Of a stretch of 64,000 nt of DNA, positions 18,587 to 28,476 are shown in pieces (positions within the stretch are counted from its first letter, which is position 1; each line of letters begins with the position of its first letter). The position numbers were made by a program, and so were the translations under genes. The DNA comes from an uncultured Ilyobacter sp. (lineage in GTDB: Bacteria; Fusobacteriota; Fusobacteriia; Fusobacteriales; Fusobacteriaceae), in the NCBI RefSeq assembly GCF_963663625.1, contig NZ_OY760438.1:62001-126000 (forward strand). Reading direction: 5' to 3'. The notes under the pieces were generated by a model. The model made no database searches and was not told the origin of the DNA. It saw only the letters and a program-made list of their open reading frames with translations.

Positions 18587-18615
18587 GTTGCAAACCCCCT
18601 TTCTTAATAATCATA

Positions 18616-18660
18616 AAAATCCGACATCTATCATATCATATGGGATGAAGTAAATGTCGG
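18616..18660 (-). terminator. terminator of the fhs guanine riboswitch
   Basis: On the minus strand CCGACAT pairs with ATGTCGG, followed by ATTTTT. Inside lies ACTTCATCCCAT (18640-18651), complementary except for one bulge to ATGGGTGAAGT (18680-18690) on the 3' side of the aptamer P1 stem, the alternative antiterminator pairing. Confidence 0.82.
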
Positions 18661-18683
18661 GACATCAATAAGTCCGGTCACTT

Positions 18684-18750
18684 CACCCATAGTAACTAAT
18701 TTTAGGTTAGCTGTAGAGACTCCCGACCATATTACGGGATTATACGAGTG
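18684..18750 (-). promoter_or_regulatory. purine riboswitch aptamer, guanine type, upstream of fhs
   Basis: P1 CACTCGT with ATGGGTG, core TATAATCCCGTAATATGG, GTCTCTAC, and J3/1 ending TTACTATGGG with C at the specificity position. The first half is nearly the same as the aptamer before purL; the P3 arm differs. Expected to turn the operon off when guanine or hypoxanthine is abundant. Confidence 0.93.
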
Positions 18751-18782
18751 TTATAAATTGCGATATACTTTTCTACCAGGCC

Positions 18783-18811
18783 ACTTTACCACGAAAAGTG
18801 ACTTTTGTCAA
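18783..18811 (-). promoter_or_regulatory. sigma-70-type promoter of the fhs-pur operon
   Basis: TTGACA (18806-18811), 17-base spacer, TAAAGT (18783-18788) on the minus strand. It would start transcription about 25 bases before the riboswitch aptamer. Between 18812 and 19039 I see nothing but A+T-rich sequence and one weak hairpin. Confidence 0.85.
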
Positions 18812-19039
18812 AAAATAAAACATTTGTATTGCTATAATAGACGGGCTGATCCCTTTTAAATAGAGGCTTGTAAATTTTTAAAAATAACGAGAGATGGGAA
18901 TTTCGACTCCATAGTTCTCTTTTGGTCACTTTGTAAAATTTTGAATTTTTTAGGACTAAAAAATAGTTTTAAAAAAAATCTGCGGAATCACCAATAGATG
19001 TATTTCTTTTAAAATATCTGATTTTTTAAAACTCACAGG

Positions 19040-19068
19040 TTGACAAAAGAATTTACTTTTGGTATAGT
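19040..19068 (+). promoter_or_regulatory. sigma-70-type promoter of carAB
   Basis: TTGACA (19040-19045), 17-base spacer, TATAGT (19063-19068). The spacer starts AAAGAATTTACTTTTGG, similar to the spacers of the fhs and Trp-importer promoters in this window. Confidence 0.88.
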
Positions 19069-19105
19069 ACTCCTTGATAATTTTTTTTTAAAGGAGGAGA
19101 CAGTT

Positions 19106-19264
19106 ATGATATTTTATTACAAGAAAAAAAATGTTCGAATACAATTGTTCTCACCTTTATCTATTTACAATATGATTTTAGATTTTCCAATTGAGATGTT
19201 AAATATAAATATTTCAAATATATTTATATTTAATAATTATTTAAATTTTAGGAATAATGACTGA
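19106..19264 (+). CDS. carAB leader peptide
   Basis: 52 residues. ATG 19106 is preceded by an excellent AAGGAGGAGA. The TGA stop (19262-19264) lies inside the 5' arm of the terminator ahead of carA. The peptide starts MIFYYKKKNVRIQLF and is rich in Ile, Asn and Phe because the RNA is almost all A and U; there is no run of Arg, Trp or His codons. The layout is that of the E. coli pyrBI leader: a ribosome following closely behind an RNA polymerase slowed by low UTP would disrupt the terminator. The gene is real as a translated leader with good likelihood; UTP sensing is inferred. Confidence 0.65.
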   Translation: MIFYYKKKNVRIQLFSPLSIYNMILDFPIEMLNINISNIFIFNNYLNFRNND

Positions 19265-19297
19265 TTTATATAATCAGTTTTTATTCCTTTTTTTTTA
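19250..19297 (+). terminator. carAB attenuator
   Basis: AGGAATAA pairs with TTATTCCT, and CTGATT with AATCAG inside, followed by nine T. It lies after the leader promoter and before the carA ribosome site, so it must be bypassed for carAB expression. Confidence 0.85.
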
Positions 19298-19335
19298 GTA
19301 AAAAACATTTTATATATATGAGGGAGGGTTATTAC

Positions 19336-20388
19336 ATGAAGGCTAAGTTAATCCTAGAAAACGGAATGACTTTTGAAGGAAAGGCGTTTGGTTATTTCAA
19401 AGAGACCACAGGAGAATTGGTTTTTAATACGAGTATGACTGGATATCAGGAGCTTCTAACTGACCCGTCTTACTACGGTCAGATTGTCGTTATGACCTAC
19501 CCGCTTATAGGAAACTACGGTATAAACCTAGAGGATACTGAGTCAAACAGCGTAAAGGTGAGAGGTCTTATCGTGAGGGAAGAGGCAAAATACCCAAACA
19601 ACTTCAGATGTGAAATGACTTTAGACGGGTATTTAAAACAGCACAAGGTAATGGGATTCAAGGGTGTAGACACAAGGCACCTAACAAAGGTCATAAGAGA
19701 GATAGGGACATGTAAGGCTATAATAACCACTGAAGAGCTTACTCAGAAAGAACTTAAAGAAAAGTTTGACAGTTTTTCCAATAGATATGCTGTCCAAGAA
19801 GTTACTTGTCCGGAAAAATATGTAATCCCCGGTGAAGGAAAAAAAATTGGGGTAATGGATTTTGGGATAAAACAAAACATACTTAGATCTTTTCAAAAAC
19901 GTGGATGTGAATTGACTGTATTTCCATTTGGAACAACTGCTGCAGAGATACTAAAGCATGATCTTGACGGACTGTTCCTGTCAAACGGACCTGGGGATCC
20001 AGCTGATCTTACAGAGACAATAAATGAGATAAAAAAAGTAATAGGGAAAATGCCTGTTATAGGAATTTGTTTGGGACACCAGCTTCTGGCATGGGCCTTA
20101 GGTGGGAGCACAATAAAACTAAAATACGGTCACAGAGGTGGTAACCACCCCGTAAAAGATCTTCATAAAAACAAGATCTTCATCACATCTCAAAACCACG
20201 GCTACGTTGTGGATAAGATGCCAGAAGGTGTAGAAGTCACTCACCTGAATCTCAATGACAACTCAATAGAGGGAATGAAAAATGATGAACTGAAAGTAAT
20301 GAGCATCCAGTACCACCCTGAAGCTTGTCCTGGACCTGAAGATTCTGGATATATCTTTGATGATTTTCTAGAGGTTTTGGGGAAGTAG
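19336..20388 (+). CDS. carA: carbamoyl-phosphate synthase, small (glutaminase) subunit
   Basis: 350 residues. The ATG at 19336 is chosen because GAGGGAGGG lies eight bases upstream; an in-frame ATG at 19318 lies before that site. N-terminal CarA-specific domain (KLILENGMTFEGKAFG), then a class I glutaminase with the nucleophile in IGICLGHQLLAWALGG and the His-Glu pair in IQYHPEACPGPED. Supplies ammonia to CarB for carbamoyl phosphate used in pyrimidine and arginine synthesis. Confidence 0.97.
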   Translation: MKAKLILENGMTFEGKAFGYFKETTGELVFNTSMTGYQELLTDPSYYGQIVVMTYPLIGNYGINLEDTESNSVKVRGLIVREEAKYPNNFRCEMTLDGYLKQHKVMGFKGVDTRHLTKVIREIGTCKAIITTEELTQKELKEKFDSFSNRYAVQEVTCPEKYVIPGEGKKIGVMDFGIKQNILRSFQKRGCELTVFPFGTTAAEILKHDLDGLFLSNGPGDPADLTETINEIKKVIGKMPVIGICLGHQLLAWALGGSTIKLKYGHRGGNHPVKDLHKNKIFITSQNHGYVVDKMPEGVEVTHLNLNDNSIEGMKNDELKVMSIQYHPEACPGPEDSGYIFDDFLEVLGK

Positions 20389-20457
20389 CTAAACTAAAAG
20401 AAAAGTTGAACAGTAGGTTTATAGAGATCAGACAAACTCATATTTTAGGAGGAAACC

Positions 20458-23400
20458 ATGTTAGATAAATCAATAAAGAAAACCCTTGTAATCGGATCGG
20501 GGCCTATAGTGATAGGTCAGGCTGCTGAGTTTGATTATTCAGGAACCCAGGCTTGTGAGGCACTAAAGCAGGAGGGTATAGAGGTCGTGCTTATAAATTC
20601 AAACCCAGCGACTATAATGACAGACAGGGCAGTGGCAGACAGGATCTATATAGAGCCGATAACCCTTGAATTTGTAGAAAAAGTAATAGAAAAAGAAAGA
20701 CCGGACTCTATTCTAGCTGGTATGGGGGGACAGACTGCACTTAATATAGCAGTCGAACTTTACGACAATGGAATTTTAGATAAATACAACGTAAAGGTAA
20801 TAGGAACTCCAATTGATTCAATTAAAAGAGGAGAGGACAGAGACCTATTTAGAGATGCAATGAAGAAAATAGGTGAGCCCACTATCGAGAGTAAGATAGT
20901 AGAAAACCTGAAAGATGGTCTTGAGTTTGCAGCTCAGATAGGTTATCCACTTGTAGTCAGGCCAGCATACACTCTAGGCGGATCAGGAGGAGGAATAGCC
21001 AATAACCCCCAGGAGCTAGAAGATATACTTCTGAAGGGTCTTAAGCTTTCAAGAGTAGGTCAGGTTCTAGTTGAAAAATCTATCCTAGGATGGAAAGAGG
21101 TAGAGTATGAAGTAATCAGAGACCAGAATGGAAACTGTATTACAGTATGTAACATGGAAAACATCGACCCTGTAGGAATACATACAGGAGATTCTATAGT
21201 TGTGGCCCCTTCTCAGACGCTTTCTGATAAGGAATATCAAATGCTTAGAACTTCATCTATAAAAATCATAAATGAGATTGGTGTAATAGGTGGGTGCAAC
21301 GTTCAGTTTGCCCTAAATGCAAAGTCTTTTCAGTATGCTATCATAGAGATCAATCCGAGGGTTTCGAGGTCTTCAGCCCTTGCATCAAAGGCTACAGGGT
21401 ACCCAATAGCAAGAGTGGCAACAAAACTTTCTCTAGGTTATACCCTAGATGAGGTAAAAAATGAGGTTACAGGCCAAACTTATGCATGTTTTGAACCTGC
21501 CCTCGACTACTGTGTAGTAAAAATACCTAAGTGGCCTTTTGATAAGTTTAAAAAAGCTGACAGAAAATTGGGGACTAAGATGATGGCGACAGGAGAGATT
21601 ATGGCCATCGGAAACAATTTTGAGGCAGCATTCCTAAAGGGAATAAGATCCCTTGAAATAGGTCAGTACAATATGGAGCATCCTGTAACTAAGAAGATGT
21701 CCATAAAAGAGCTGAAAGACGCTGTAATGAGACCGGATGATGAAAGAATATTCGTGGCGGCAGAGATGCTAAGACGTGGATATGTAAAATCTAAACTCCA
21801 GAAGATAACAGGAATGGATAAGTTTTTCATGGAAAAAATAGAGTGGATCGTAAAGCAGGAAGAACTCCTGAAAAGAATGACTCTAAAAGATATGGATATG
21901 TACACCCTTAGAAATTTGAAGAAAAAAGGTTTTTCTGACAGAGGAATAGCGGCTCTTATGAATGTGTCAGAATCAGATATTATCGCCAAAAGAAAAGAGC
22001 TTGATATAAAACCTGTATATAAGATGGTAGATACATGTGCAGCAGAGTTTGATGCTGTGTCTTCCTACTATTATTCGACCTATGACATTCATGATGAAGT
22101 GACCGTGTCTAACAAAAGGAAGATACTCGTTGTTGGTTCAGGACCTATAAGGATAGGACAGGGAATAGAGTTTGACTACTGTACGGTTCACAGTATAAAA
22201 GCCCTTCAAAAGATGGGAATAGAGACAATTATAATAAACAATAACCCTGAGACAGTATCTACAGATTTTTCTACGGCAGACAAGTTGTATTTCGAACCTC
22301 TTATCACAGAAGACGTTATGAATATAGTAGAGAAGGAACAGCCTGAGGGTGTCGTTCTGCAGTTTGGAGGACAGACAGCTATAAAACTTGCCAATGACCT
22401 AGCAGCGGCAGGAGTAAAAATAATAGGTACCTCTGCAGATAAGATTGATGAGGCTGAAGACAGAGAGAGATTTGAAGCCATGATGGAAAAACTGGATATA
22501 AAAAGACCGAAAGGGAAAGCGGTATGGACCATAGAACCGGGAATAGAGATAGCAAACTCAGTTGGATATCCTGTACTTGTGAGACCTTCCTATGTATTAG
22601 GAGGTCAGGGTATGGAGATCTGCCATGATGAGTACAATCTTGTAAAATATCTCGAAGCATCCTTTGACAGAGATCCTGAAAATCCAGTTCTTATAGATAA
22701 ATATCTAAACGGTATAGAGATAGAGATAGATGCCATCTGTGACGGGGACAATGTTCTTATACCTGGAATAATGGAGCATCTAGAAAGAGCCGGAGTCCAC
22801 TCAGGGGATTCGATAACTGTCTATCCTTCTAAAAATCTCTATGAAGGTACAGAGGTAAAAATCCTGGATTATGCCAAGAAGATAGCTAAAGAACTAGAGA
22901 TAAACGGAATGATGAATATTCAGTTTATAGCATTCGAAAACGAGATATATGTAATAGAGGTAAATCCTAGATCATCAAGAACAGTTCCTTATATCTCGAA
23001 GGTAACGGGAGTCCCTATGATAGAACTGGCTACAAAAGTGATGCTTGGGGAAAAGCTGGCAGATATGGAATACGGTACAGGAATCTACAAGAAGCCAAAA
23101 GTATATGCTGTAAAAGTACCTGTGTTTTCAACGGAAAAACTAGGAAATGTAGAGGTATCATTAGGACCTGAAATGAAATCTACAGGAGAAGTCTTAGGAG
23201 TATCTGAAAGCCTGGATGAGGCTATCTACAAGGGACTAGTAGGAGGATACAGACTTAGCCAGATAAAAGATAAAAATGTCCTTGTTACTATAAGAGATAA
23301 GGATAAAGATGAGTTTTTACCTCTTGCTAAAAGACTCATAGGCCAAGGGTGTAAGCTGTTCTCTACATTGGGAACACAGAAATTCCTTGAGAAACACGGT

Positions 23401-23667
23401 ATTACAGCGGAAAAAGTAAACAAAATATCTGAGGAAAATCCAAATATTCTAGATAAACTCAAAAACAGAGAGATTGACCTTCTTATAAATACTGCAACTA
23501 AGGCTAATGATGCCATGAGAGACGGATTCAGAATCAGAAGAACTGCTATCGAATACGGAGTGGAGGTTTTGACTTCACTCGATACCCTAAATGCAATTTT
23601 AAATATTATGGAGAAAAATATCCACCTTAACAAAGATCTTAAAGTGTATGATATATCAAAAATATAA
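20458..23667 (+). CDS. carB: carbamoyl-phosphate synthase, large subunit
   Basis: 1069 residues. Two homologous ATP-grasp halves (first starting about residue 8 with [20 protein letters not shown], second about residue 555 with [18 protein letters not shown]), joined by an oligomerisation region, then a C-terminal MGS-like allosteric domain (about 930-1060, [16 protein letters not shown]) that in characterised enzymes binds UMP, IMP or ornithine. AGGAGG precedes the ATG, 70 bases after carA. Confidence 0.97.
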   Translation: MLDKSIKKTLVIGSGPIVIGQAAEFDYSGTQACEALKQEGIEVVLINSNPATIMTDRAVADRIYIEPITLEFVEKVIEKERPDSILAGMGGQTALNIAVELYDNGILDKYNVKVIGTPIDSIKRGEDRDLFRDAMKKIGEPTIESKIVENLKDGLEFAAQIGYPLVVRPAYTLGGSGGGIANNPQELEDILLKGLKLSRVGQVLVEKSILGWKEVEYEVIRDQNGNCITVCNMENIDPVGIHTGDSIVVAPSQTLSDKEYQMLRTSSIKIINEIGVIGGCNVQFALNAKSFQYAIIEINPRVSRSSALASKATGYPIARVATKLSLGYTLDEVKNEVTGQTYACFEPALDYCVVKIPKWPFDKFKKADRKLGTKMMATGEIMAIGNNFEAAFLKGIRSLEIGQYNMEHPVTKKMSIKELKDAVMRPDDERIFVAAEMLRRGYVKSKLQKITGMDKFFMEKIEWIVKQEELLKRMTLKDMDMYTLRNLKKKGFSDRGIAALMNVSESDIIAKRKELDIKPVYKMVDTCAAEFDAVSSYYYSTYDIHDEVTVSNKRKILVVGSGPIRIGQGIEFDYCTVHSIKALQKMGIETIIINNNPETVSTDFSTADKLYFEPLITEDVMNIVEKEQPEGVVLQFGGQTAIKLANDLAAAGVKIIGTSADKIDEAEDRERFEAMMEKLDIKRPKGKAVWTIEPGIEIANSVGYPVLVRPSYVLGGQGMEICHDEYNLVKYLEASFDRDPENPVLIDKYLNGIEIEIDAICDGDNVLIPGIMEHLERAGVHSGDSITVYPSKNLYEGTEVKILDYAKKIAKELEINGMMNIQFIAFENEIYVIEVNPRSSRTVPYISKVTGVPMIELATKVMLGEKLADMEYGTGIYKKPKVYAVKVPVFSTEKLGNVEVSLGPEMKSTGEVLGVSESLDEAIYKGLVGGYRLSQIKDKNVLVTIRDKDKDEFLPLAKRLIGQGCKLFSTLGTQKFLEKHGITAEKVNKISEENPNILDKLKNREIDLLINTATKANDAMRDGFRIRRTAIEYGVEVLTSLDTLNAILNIMEKNIHLNKDLKVYDISKI

Positions 23668-23689
23668 CGCGTGAAAGACGGTCTCATTA

Positions 23690-23725
23690 AATGAAAAAAC
23701 ACCAGCTTAGCTGGTGTTTTTTCAT
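23690..23725. terminator. bidirectional terminator between carB and the Nudix gene
   Basis: CACCAG and CTGGTG with flanking A and T runs (ATGAAAAAA / TTTTTTCAT) form a stem usable on both strands, between two convergent genes. Confidence 0.85.
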
Positions 23726-23758
23726 GAGATAACAGAACTTTTTAAGGAATTTTATTAT

Positions 23759-24283
23759 TTATAATTTTAAAAATTCTGATGCTATTAGCTCTAGTACGTG
23801 GGTCTCTCTTTCTATAGAAAGGCCCATTTTTTCATCTTTCTTTGACATGACATCCCTATTGTGGGCGATGGCTTCGTGGATATCTATCCATTGGGCACTC
23901 ATTCCATTTTTGATTTCATAATCTTCTAGGTCAGATTTTCCTAGTTCTTCGGCTATGGTGCAGGTATAAAAATGGGAAATCATATGCATAAAGTCAAATT
24001 TCTCATAACGAACGGGCCTAAACTCCTCATAGATACCGTAATGATCAGAAACCTCTATATCTCTGGCACCGGTCTCTTCAGCAAGCTCCCTTTTCAGACC
24101 CTCCAACAAGTCCTCGTGGGGCTCTACTCCCCCTCCTGGAAAGCTGTAGTCATCATATCTTTTTGTGTATAAGAGCAGTATTTTTGAACCCCTGATAATA
24201 ATCCCCCTGGCGGCTCTTCTTACATAGGGGTTTCCCTCTAGATTTTTTAAGCTGTTGTGAACTGATTTTTTTAATAGTCTCAT
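23759..24283 (-). CDS. Nudix hydrolase
   Basis: 174 residues from ATG 24283, chosen because AGAGGTG lies five bases upstream; an in-frame ATG at 24334 has no ribosome site. The Nudix box is complete: GGGVEPHEDLLEGLKREL followed by AEETGA, about residues 67-91. Nudix enzymes cleave nucleoside diphosphate derivatives; the substrate cannot be told from the sequence. Convergent with carB. A long helical C-terminus follows the catalytic domain. Confidence 0.85.
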   Translation of the reverse strand: MRLLKKSVHNSLKNLEGNPYVRRAARGIIIRGSKILLLYTKRYDDYSFPGGGVEPHEDLLEGLKRELAEETGARDIEVSDHYGIYEEFRPVRYEKFDFMHMISHFYTCTIAEELGKSDLEDYEIKNGMSAQWIDIHEAIAHNRDVMSKKDEKMGLSIERETHVLELIASEFLKL

Positions 24284-24651
24284 AAAACACCTCTGTGAAA
24301 ATAAATTATACATATTATTTAAATATTTTATCATATAAGTAAAAAAAATTCCATTATGTGAAACTCTATAGGGATTATTGTCATTATTTAATAGATTAAG
24401 AAGAAAAAATTACAGGAATATGGTGAATTATTTCTGTAACTTATGATATTATTGTATTCATTATTTTGATATACTAGTAGGAGCGAGGTATTTTTCATCT
24501 GAGCTTTATAATACTATTTTTAGATTGCACATTTCTTAATGTATAATTTTCAAAGAATACCATTTATGATAAAAAGTTAGAGACTTCTTGGGAATAAATT
24601 TTAAAATTCTAAAATAAAATAATCTTCATCTAAGTGTGAAAGGAGGAACTT
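24284..24651. other. A+T-rich intergenic region between divergent genes
   Basis: 368 bases hold the upstream regions of the Nudix gene (minus) and the EAL gene (plus). I find no ORF, hairpin or promoter good enough to name. Confidence 0.6.
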
Positions 24652-27408
24652 GTGACAAAAGACCCTATTCAGCTAAAAAAAATTATAAATGAAATTTTTA
24701 TAAAAATATCAGTGCTTGTTCTACCGCTACTTTTGGTACTGAGCTTTATAATAGATAGTGCCTATAGATATGAAGTGGAAAAATCTAAAAAAAGTATACT
24801 GGCTGAGATCTCAAATAAAACCGATATTTTTGAAAAGACAACCTATTCACTTTTTCGTGAGGTTTTCCAGGACGTATTTATTATAGAAAATGCAAATGAA
24901 TTTGAAGATTTTATTCAGGACCAAAGCTATAAAAACAGAATGGAAGCTTTGGGACTCTTTAGCCGCTATATGAAAAACAAGGTAGACTACCTTCAGCTTA
25001 GGTTTATAGGGGTGGATGGAAAGGAACTAATAAGAGTAGACAGAATAAATAATGAGATAGTATCCATCCTAGACGAAAATCTTCAGTGGAAGAAAGAAAG
25101 ACCTTATTTTAAAAACTTTATAAAAAACAAAAAAGATGGAATTTACATATCGAATCTAGACCTAAATATAGAATTTGGAAAAATAGTTAAGCCCTATGTT
25201 CCTGTTATCAGGTTCTCTAGTCCTGTGAAAAATAAAAATGGAAACTTAGTAGGAGTTCTGGTGATAAATTATGACGGACAAAATTTTATAAATGTTTTCA
25301 GAGATCACTTTAAAGATAACAGGGAGTTAATAAATATCTTCCTTACAGACAACAACGGATATTATCTATTCAATAAAGATTCCAATAAAAACTTTGGTTT
25401 TATGTTTTCCGGAAAAGCTGAAGACTATACAGTGAAAAAAGAGCTCCCTGAGCTTTGGGATGAGATTGTAAAAAGTTATGAAGAGACAGTCAAGATAAAA
25501 GATGATATTTTTTATTTTAAAAGACTTATACCCGCTTTCAGAGGTTCAATTTATTTTGAAAACAAAGATTATTACTGGAATATTATAACATCCATAAAAG
25601 AGCAGGATATCCCAAAATTGTTTCTAGAACACTTTTTATTTAAAAAGAATTTGAAGTTTTATATTCTTTTTATAGTTTTTCTTTTAGGTTCAATGATAGT
25701 CTCAATCCTTCACCTGAAAAAGAAAGAAAGTACCCAACTTTACTTGGCAAGACTTATTTTAAGATATGTGGATGAGGCAGTTCTGATAACTGATTCTAAA
25801 AGAAACATAGTGGATCTGAATGAAGGGTTTACCAAACTGACGGGGTATTCTAGAGAAGAAGTCCTAAATTCAAATACAAAAATATTTAATTATCAAAAGA
25901 CACATCCTAAGCTTTACAATGACATAGAAAAACAGCTTGTCGATGGACTTAACTGGAAAGGGGAGCTGTGGCTCAGAAAAAAAGATAAGTCTAAATATCC
26001 GGCATTCCTGACGATAAATAATATAATAAATCCAAAACATAAAAATACAGATTATTATGTCTCTGTGATAAAGGATCTGTCATCAGATAAGGAAAAGGAG
26101 GCGGAGATTGAATATCTCCTGACTCATAATTCAAAAACCGATCTTCCTAATGAGTTTATGTTTTACAATCTCATAAATGAAGAGATAAAAGAAGAAAATG
26201 AATTCGGTATCTTATATATAAAATTAAAAAAAATAGATGATCTGCAGATGAAGTACAACGAAGAATTTTTGGATCTTATTTACGAAGGGATTGTGAATAA
26301 GCTAAAGGTTTTGGCTGGGGAGGACGGGAATATAGCCCATCTTTCAAGAGATGTATTTATTGTTATATTAAAAACTCCAGGTTATAAATTCTTTATAAAT
26401 AAATCTCTGACAGATTTGTCATCTAGGTTGAAATCAAATATGAAAATTGAGGATAAGGATGTCAATTTAGAGTTTGATTTTGGAGCAGTTTTTTTTCCAG
26501 AACATGGTGATTCTCCCAAAGAATTACTCAGAAAGGCTATGTTTTCAGTAAAGGCACTGAAATACTATCCAGACAGGAATTTCCTCATATACCATGATTC
26601 CCTGGAGAAGAAGATACAGAGAGAACTAGATATTGAAGAAAATCTTGTTCTTGCTATAAAAAATAATGAATTTGAGGTTTATTTCCAGCCACAGATAGGC
26701 AGTGAGAAAGACCTGCTGGTAGGGGCTGAGGCACTGCTTCGTTGGAACAGTAAAGTTTTGGGTAATGTCTCCCCGGTGGAATTTATACCTATTGCTGAAA
26801 ATATAGGGATTATAAGCAAGATAGATATGTGGGTAGTGGAAGAAGTTGCTAGGCTTACGAAACTGTTAAAAATAGATAAAAATGTCAAAATATCAATAAA
26901 TTTGTCGGCCATAGATTTTAAAAATGAGTTTCTTGTAGAGGACATAACCTATATTTTAGATTACCATGGGCTTGATTTTTCCCAGTTTGAAATAGAGCTC
27001 ACTGAAGGGGTTCTAGTAGATGACTATGATCATGTAAAGCCAAAACTAGAGGAGTTTCAGATGAATGGAATATCTGTAGCCATAGATGATTTTGGAACTG
27101 GATTTTCCTCTATGACCCACCTTAAAAAATTAAAATTTGATAAGATCAAGATAGATAGGGCCTTTATAAAGGATTATCCAAGATCCGACAATGGATCCAT
27201 AGCAGAGATAATAACCTATCTTGCCAAAAAACTGGATATCAGTGTAATTGCAGAGGGGGCGGAAACCGAAGAGCAGGTAGAATACCTGAAAAGTATCGGA
27301 TGCTTCTGTATACAGGGGTATTACTACAGTAAACCTCTTTCGGCTTCTGACTTTAAGGAATATATGTATAGCCGGCTTCTGAGTAAAAAAATCTCTGATG
27401 AAATGTAA
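24652..27408 (+). CDS. membrane sensor with PAS, degenerate GGDEF and intact EAL domains
   Basis: 918 residues, GTG start behind AAAGGAGGAA. TM1 is about residues 17-37, followed by a periplasmic region of about 290 residues that resembles a dCache-type ligand-binding fold, TM2 about 333-352, and a PAS domain about 368-480 (DEAVLITDSKRNIVDLNEGF). A GGDEF-like region (about 490-640) has SRDVF in place of the GGDEF motif and should not make c-di-GMP. The EAL domain (about 665-905) keeps GAEALLRW, ELTEG, AIDDFGTGFSS and KIKIDR with AEGAETEEQ, the residues needed for c-di-GMP hydrolysis. Likely a ligand-gated phosphodiesterase. Confidence 0.88.
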   Translation: MTKDPIQLKKIINEIFIKISVLVLPLLLVLSFIIDSAYRYEVEKSKKSILAEISNKTDIFEKTTYSLFREVFQDVFIIENANEFEDFIQDQSYKNRMEALGLFSRYMKNKVDYLQLRFIGVDGKELIRVDRINNEIVSILDENLQWKKERPYFKNFIKNKKDGIYISNLDLNIEFGKIVKPYVPVIRFSSPVKNKNGNLVGVLVINYDGQNFINVFRDHFKDNRELINIFLTDNNGYYLFNKDSNKNFGFMFSGKAEDYTVKKELPELWDEIVKSYEETVKIKDDIFYFKRLIPAFRGSIYFENKDYYWNIITSIKEQDIPKLFLEHFLFKKNLKFYILFIVFLLGSMIVSILHLKKKESTQLYLARLILRYVDEAVLITDSKRNIVDLNEGFTKLTGYSREEVLNSNTKIFNYQKTHPKLYNDIEKQLVDGLNWKGELWLRKKDKSKYPAFLTINNIINPKHKNTDYYVSVIKDLSSDKEKEAEIEYLLTHNSKTDLPNEFMFYNLINEEIKEENEFGILYIKLKKIDDLQMKYNEEFLDLIYEGIVNKLKVLAGEDGNIAHLSRDVFIVILKTPGYKFFINKSLTDLSSRLKSNMKIEDKDVNLEFDFGAVFFPEHGDSPKELLRKAMFSVKALKYYPDRNFLIYHDSLEKKIQRELDIEENLVLAIKNNEFEVYFQPQIGSEKDLLVGAEALLRWNSKVLGNVSPVEFIPIAENIGIISKIDMWVVEEVARLTKLLKIDKNVKISINLSAIDFKNEFLVEDITYILDYHGLDFSQFEIELTEGVLVDDYDHVKPKLEEFQMNGISVAIDDFGTGFSSMTHLKKLKFDKIKIDRAFIKDYPRSDNGSIAEIITYLAKKLDISVIAEGAETEEQVEYLKSIGCFCIQGYYYSKPLSASDFKEYMYSRLLSKKISDEM

Positions 27409-27424
27409 ATTATATAAGAAAAAA

Positions 27425-27459
27425 GATGAAAAACCTGGCTTATGTCAGGTTTTCCATCT
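27425..27459. terminator. bidirectional terminator
   Basis: GATG-AAAAACCTG and CAGGTTTT-CCATC form a stem with loop GCTTATGT; T runs exist on both strands. Separates the EAL gene from the convergent asrC. Confidence 0.8.
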
Positions 27460-27490
27460 AAATAAAACTAGAGGTATATTAATGTTAGTT

Positions 27491-28465
27491 TTATTGTATC
27501 CCCGGATATTTTACTCCGCTCCAGTATACATTGTTTTTTACAACAGTTTCAGAAGGCAATTTCACATCTTTTAAAGCCCATTTTTTAAACTCCATAAATC
27601 CTGTTCTGTCTACGATGTAACCGATATGCTCTTTAGGAAGAGTTCGGTCGATATATTTATCCACATAATCATAGGTATTTTTTATGATTTTTATGATTGA
27701 CTCTTCATCAGCCCACATCATCCAGTCTTCAGCCAGTCTCGGATTTTTCTTTCCTGTTCTTCCCATTATGGCCAGTCTGTAGTACTTCTTTGAATCCCTA
27801 GTCCAGGCAGAGACAGGACAGTTTAGTACACACTCTCCACAGCCGATGCACCTGTCATGTTCTCTCACAGACTTGTAGTTATTCATTTTTATTGCACCAG
27901 TTGATAGACTTTTACATTTTTTCTCACATCTTCCACAAGAGATGCATCTGTGAGGCTCGAGCTTTGGCAAAGTCATTCCCATTATTCCAAAGTCATGCAT
28001 TCTTATTTTCTGGCAGTCATTGGGACAGCCTGTAAGGGCTATCTTAAAATGGAAATCATGAGGGAAAACTTCTTTTTCTATTTTTCTTGCCAGCTCAGTT
28101 GTGTTGTACTGAGCTTTAGGACATATTTTGTTTCCTATGCATGCTGCTATATTTCTAGTTCCTGCAGCAGGATAACCTTTGTTTTTATCGTTGTGGTTTA
28201 TTCCTAGCCCCTCCATAAGAGATTCTACTACGATATTTACTTCATCTATCTTATCCCAGTTGATTCCCATTATCTCAAAACCCTGTCTGGTAGTGAGATG
28301 AACCTTGCCGTTACCGTAGTTATTTGCAATCTCAGATACCTTCAGAAGAAGTTCTCCGGAAATTTCTCCACCTGGAACTCTGACTCTGAGAGTTGTCTTG
28401 TCTCTTACCTTGGTAACTCTATAGGCATTTTTGGTGACCTTTTTTCTATTCATATCCAAGCTCAT
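27491..28465 (-). CDS. asrC: anaerobic sulfite reductase subunit C (siroheme subunit)
   Basis: 324 residues. The nitrite/sulfite reductase half-domains bind siroheme and a 4Fe-4S cluster through CIGNKICPKAQYN and LTGCPNDCQK. A ferredoxin domain follows with CISCGRCEKKC and CIGCGECVLNCP. Reduces sulfite to sulfide with electrons from AsrA/AsrB. Eleven bases after asrB; last gene of the operon. Confidence 0.95.
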   Translation of the reverse strand: MSLDMNRKKVTKNAYRVTKVRDKTTLRVRVPGGEISGELLLKVSEIANNYGNGKVHLTTRQGFEIMGINWDKIDEVNIVVESLMEGLGINHNDKNKGYPAAGTRNIAACIGNKICPKAQYNTTELARKIEKEVFPHDFHFKIALTGCPNDCQKIRMHDFGIMGMTLPKLEPHRCISCGRCEKKCKSLSTGAIKMNNYKSVREHDRCIGCGECVLNCPVSAWTRDSKKYYRLAIMGRTGKKNPRLAEDWMMWADEESIIKIIKNTYDYVDKYIDRTLPKEHIGYIVDRTGFMEFKKWALKDVKLPSETVVKNNVYWSGVKYPGIQ

Positions 28466-28476
28466 GGACTAACCTC

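Noticed and set aside
18435..18610. Second fhs leader element as a ZTP or THF riboswitch
   Set aside because: The diagnostic CCGCCTGGGC block and THF-type core are missing, so I do not assign a known class.
18990..19335. carAB leader as an arginine or histidine type attenuator
   Set aside because: The leader peptide has only two Arg codons, not adjacent, and no other amino-acid run.
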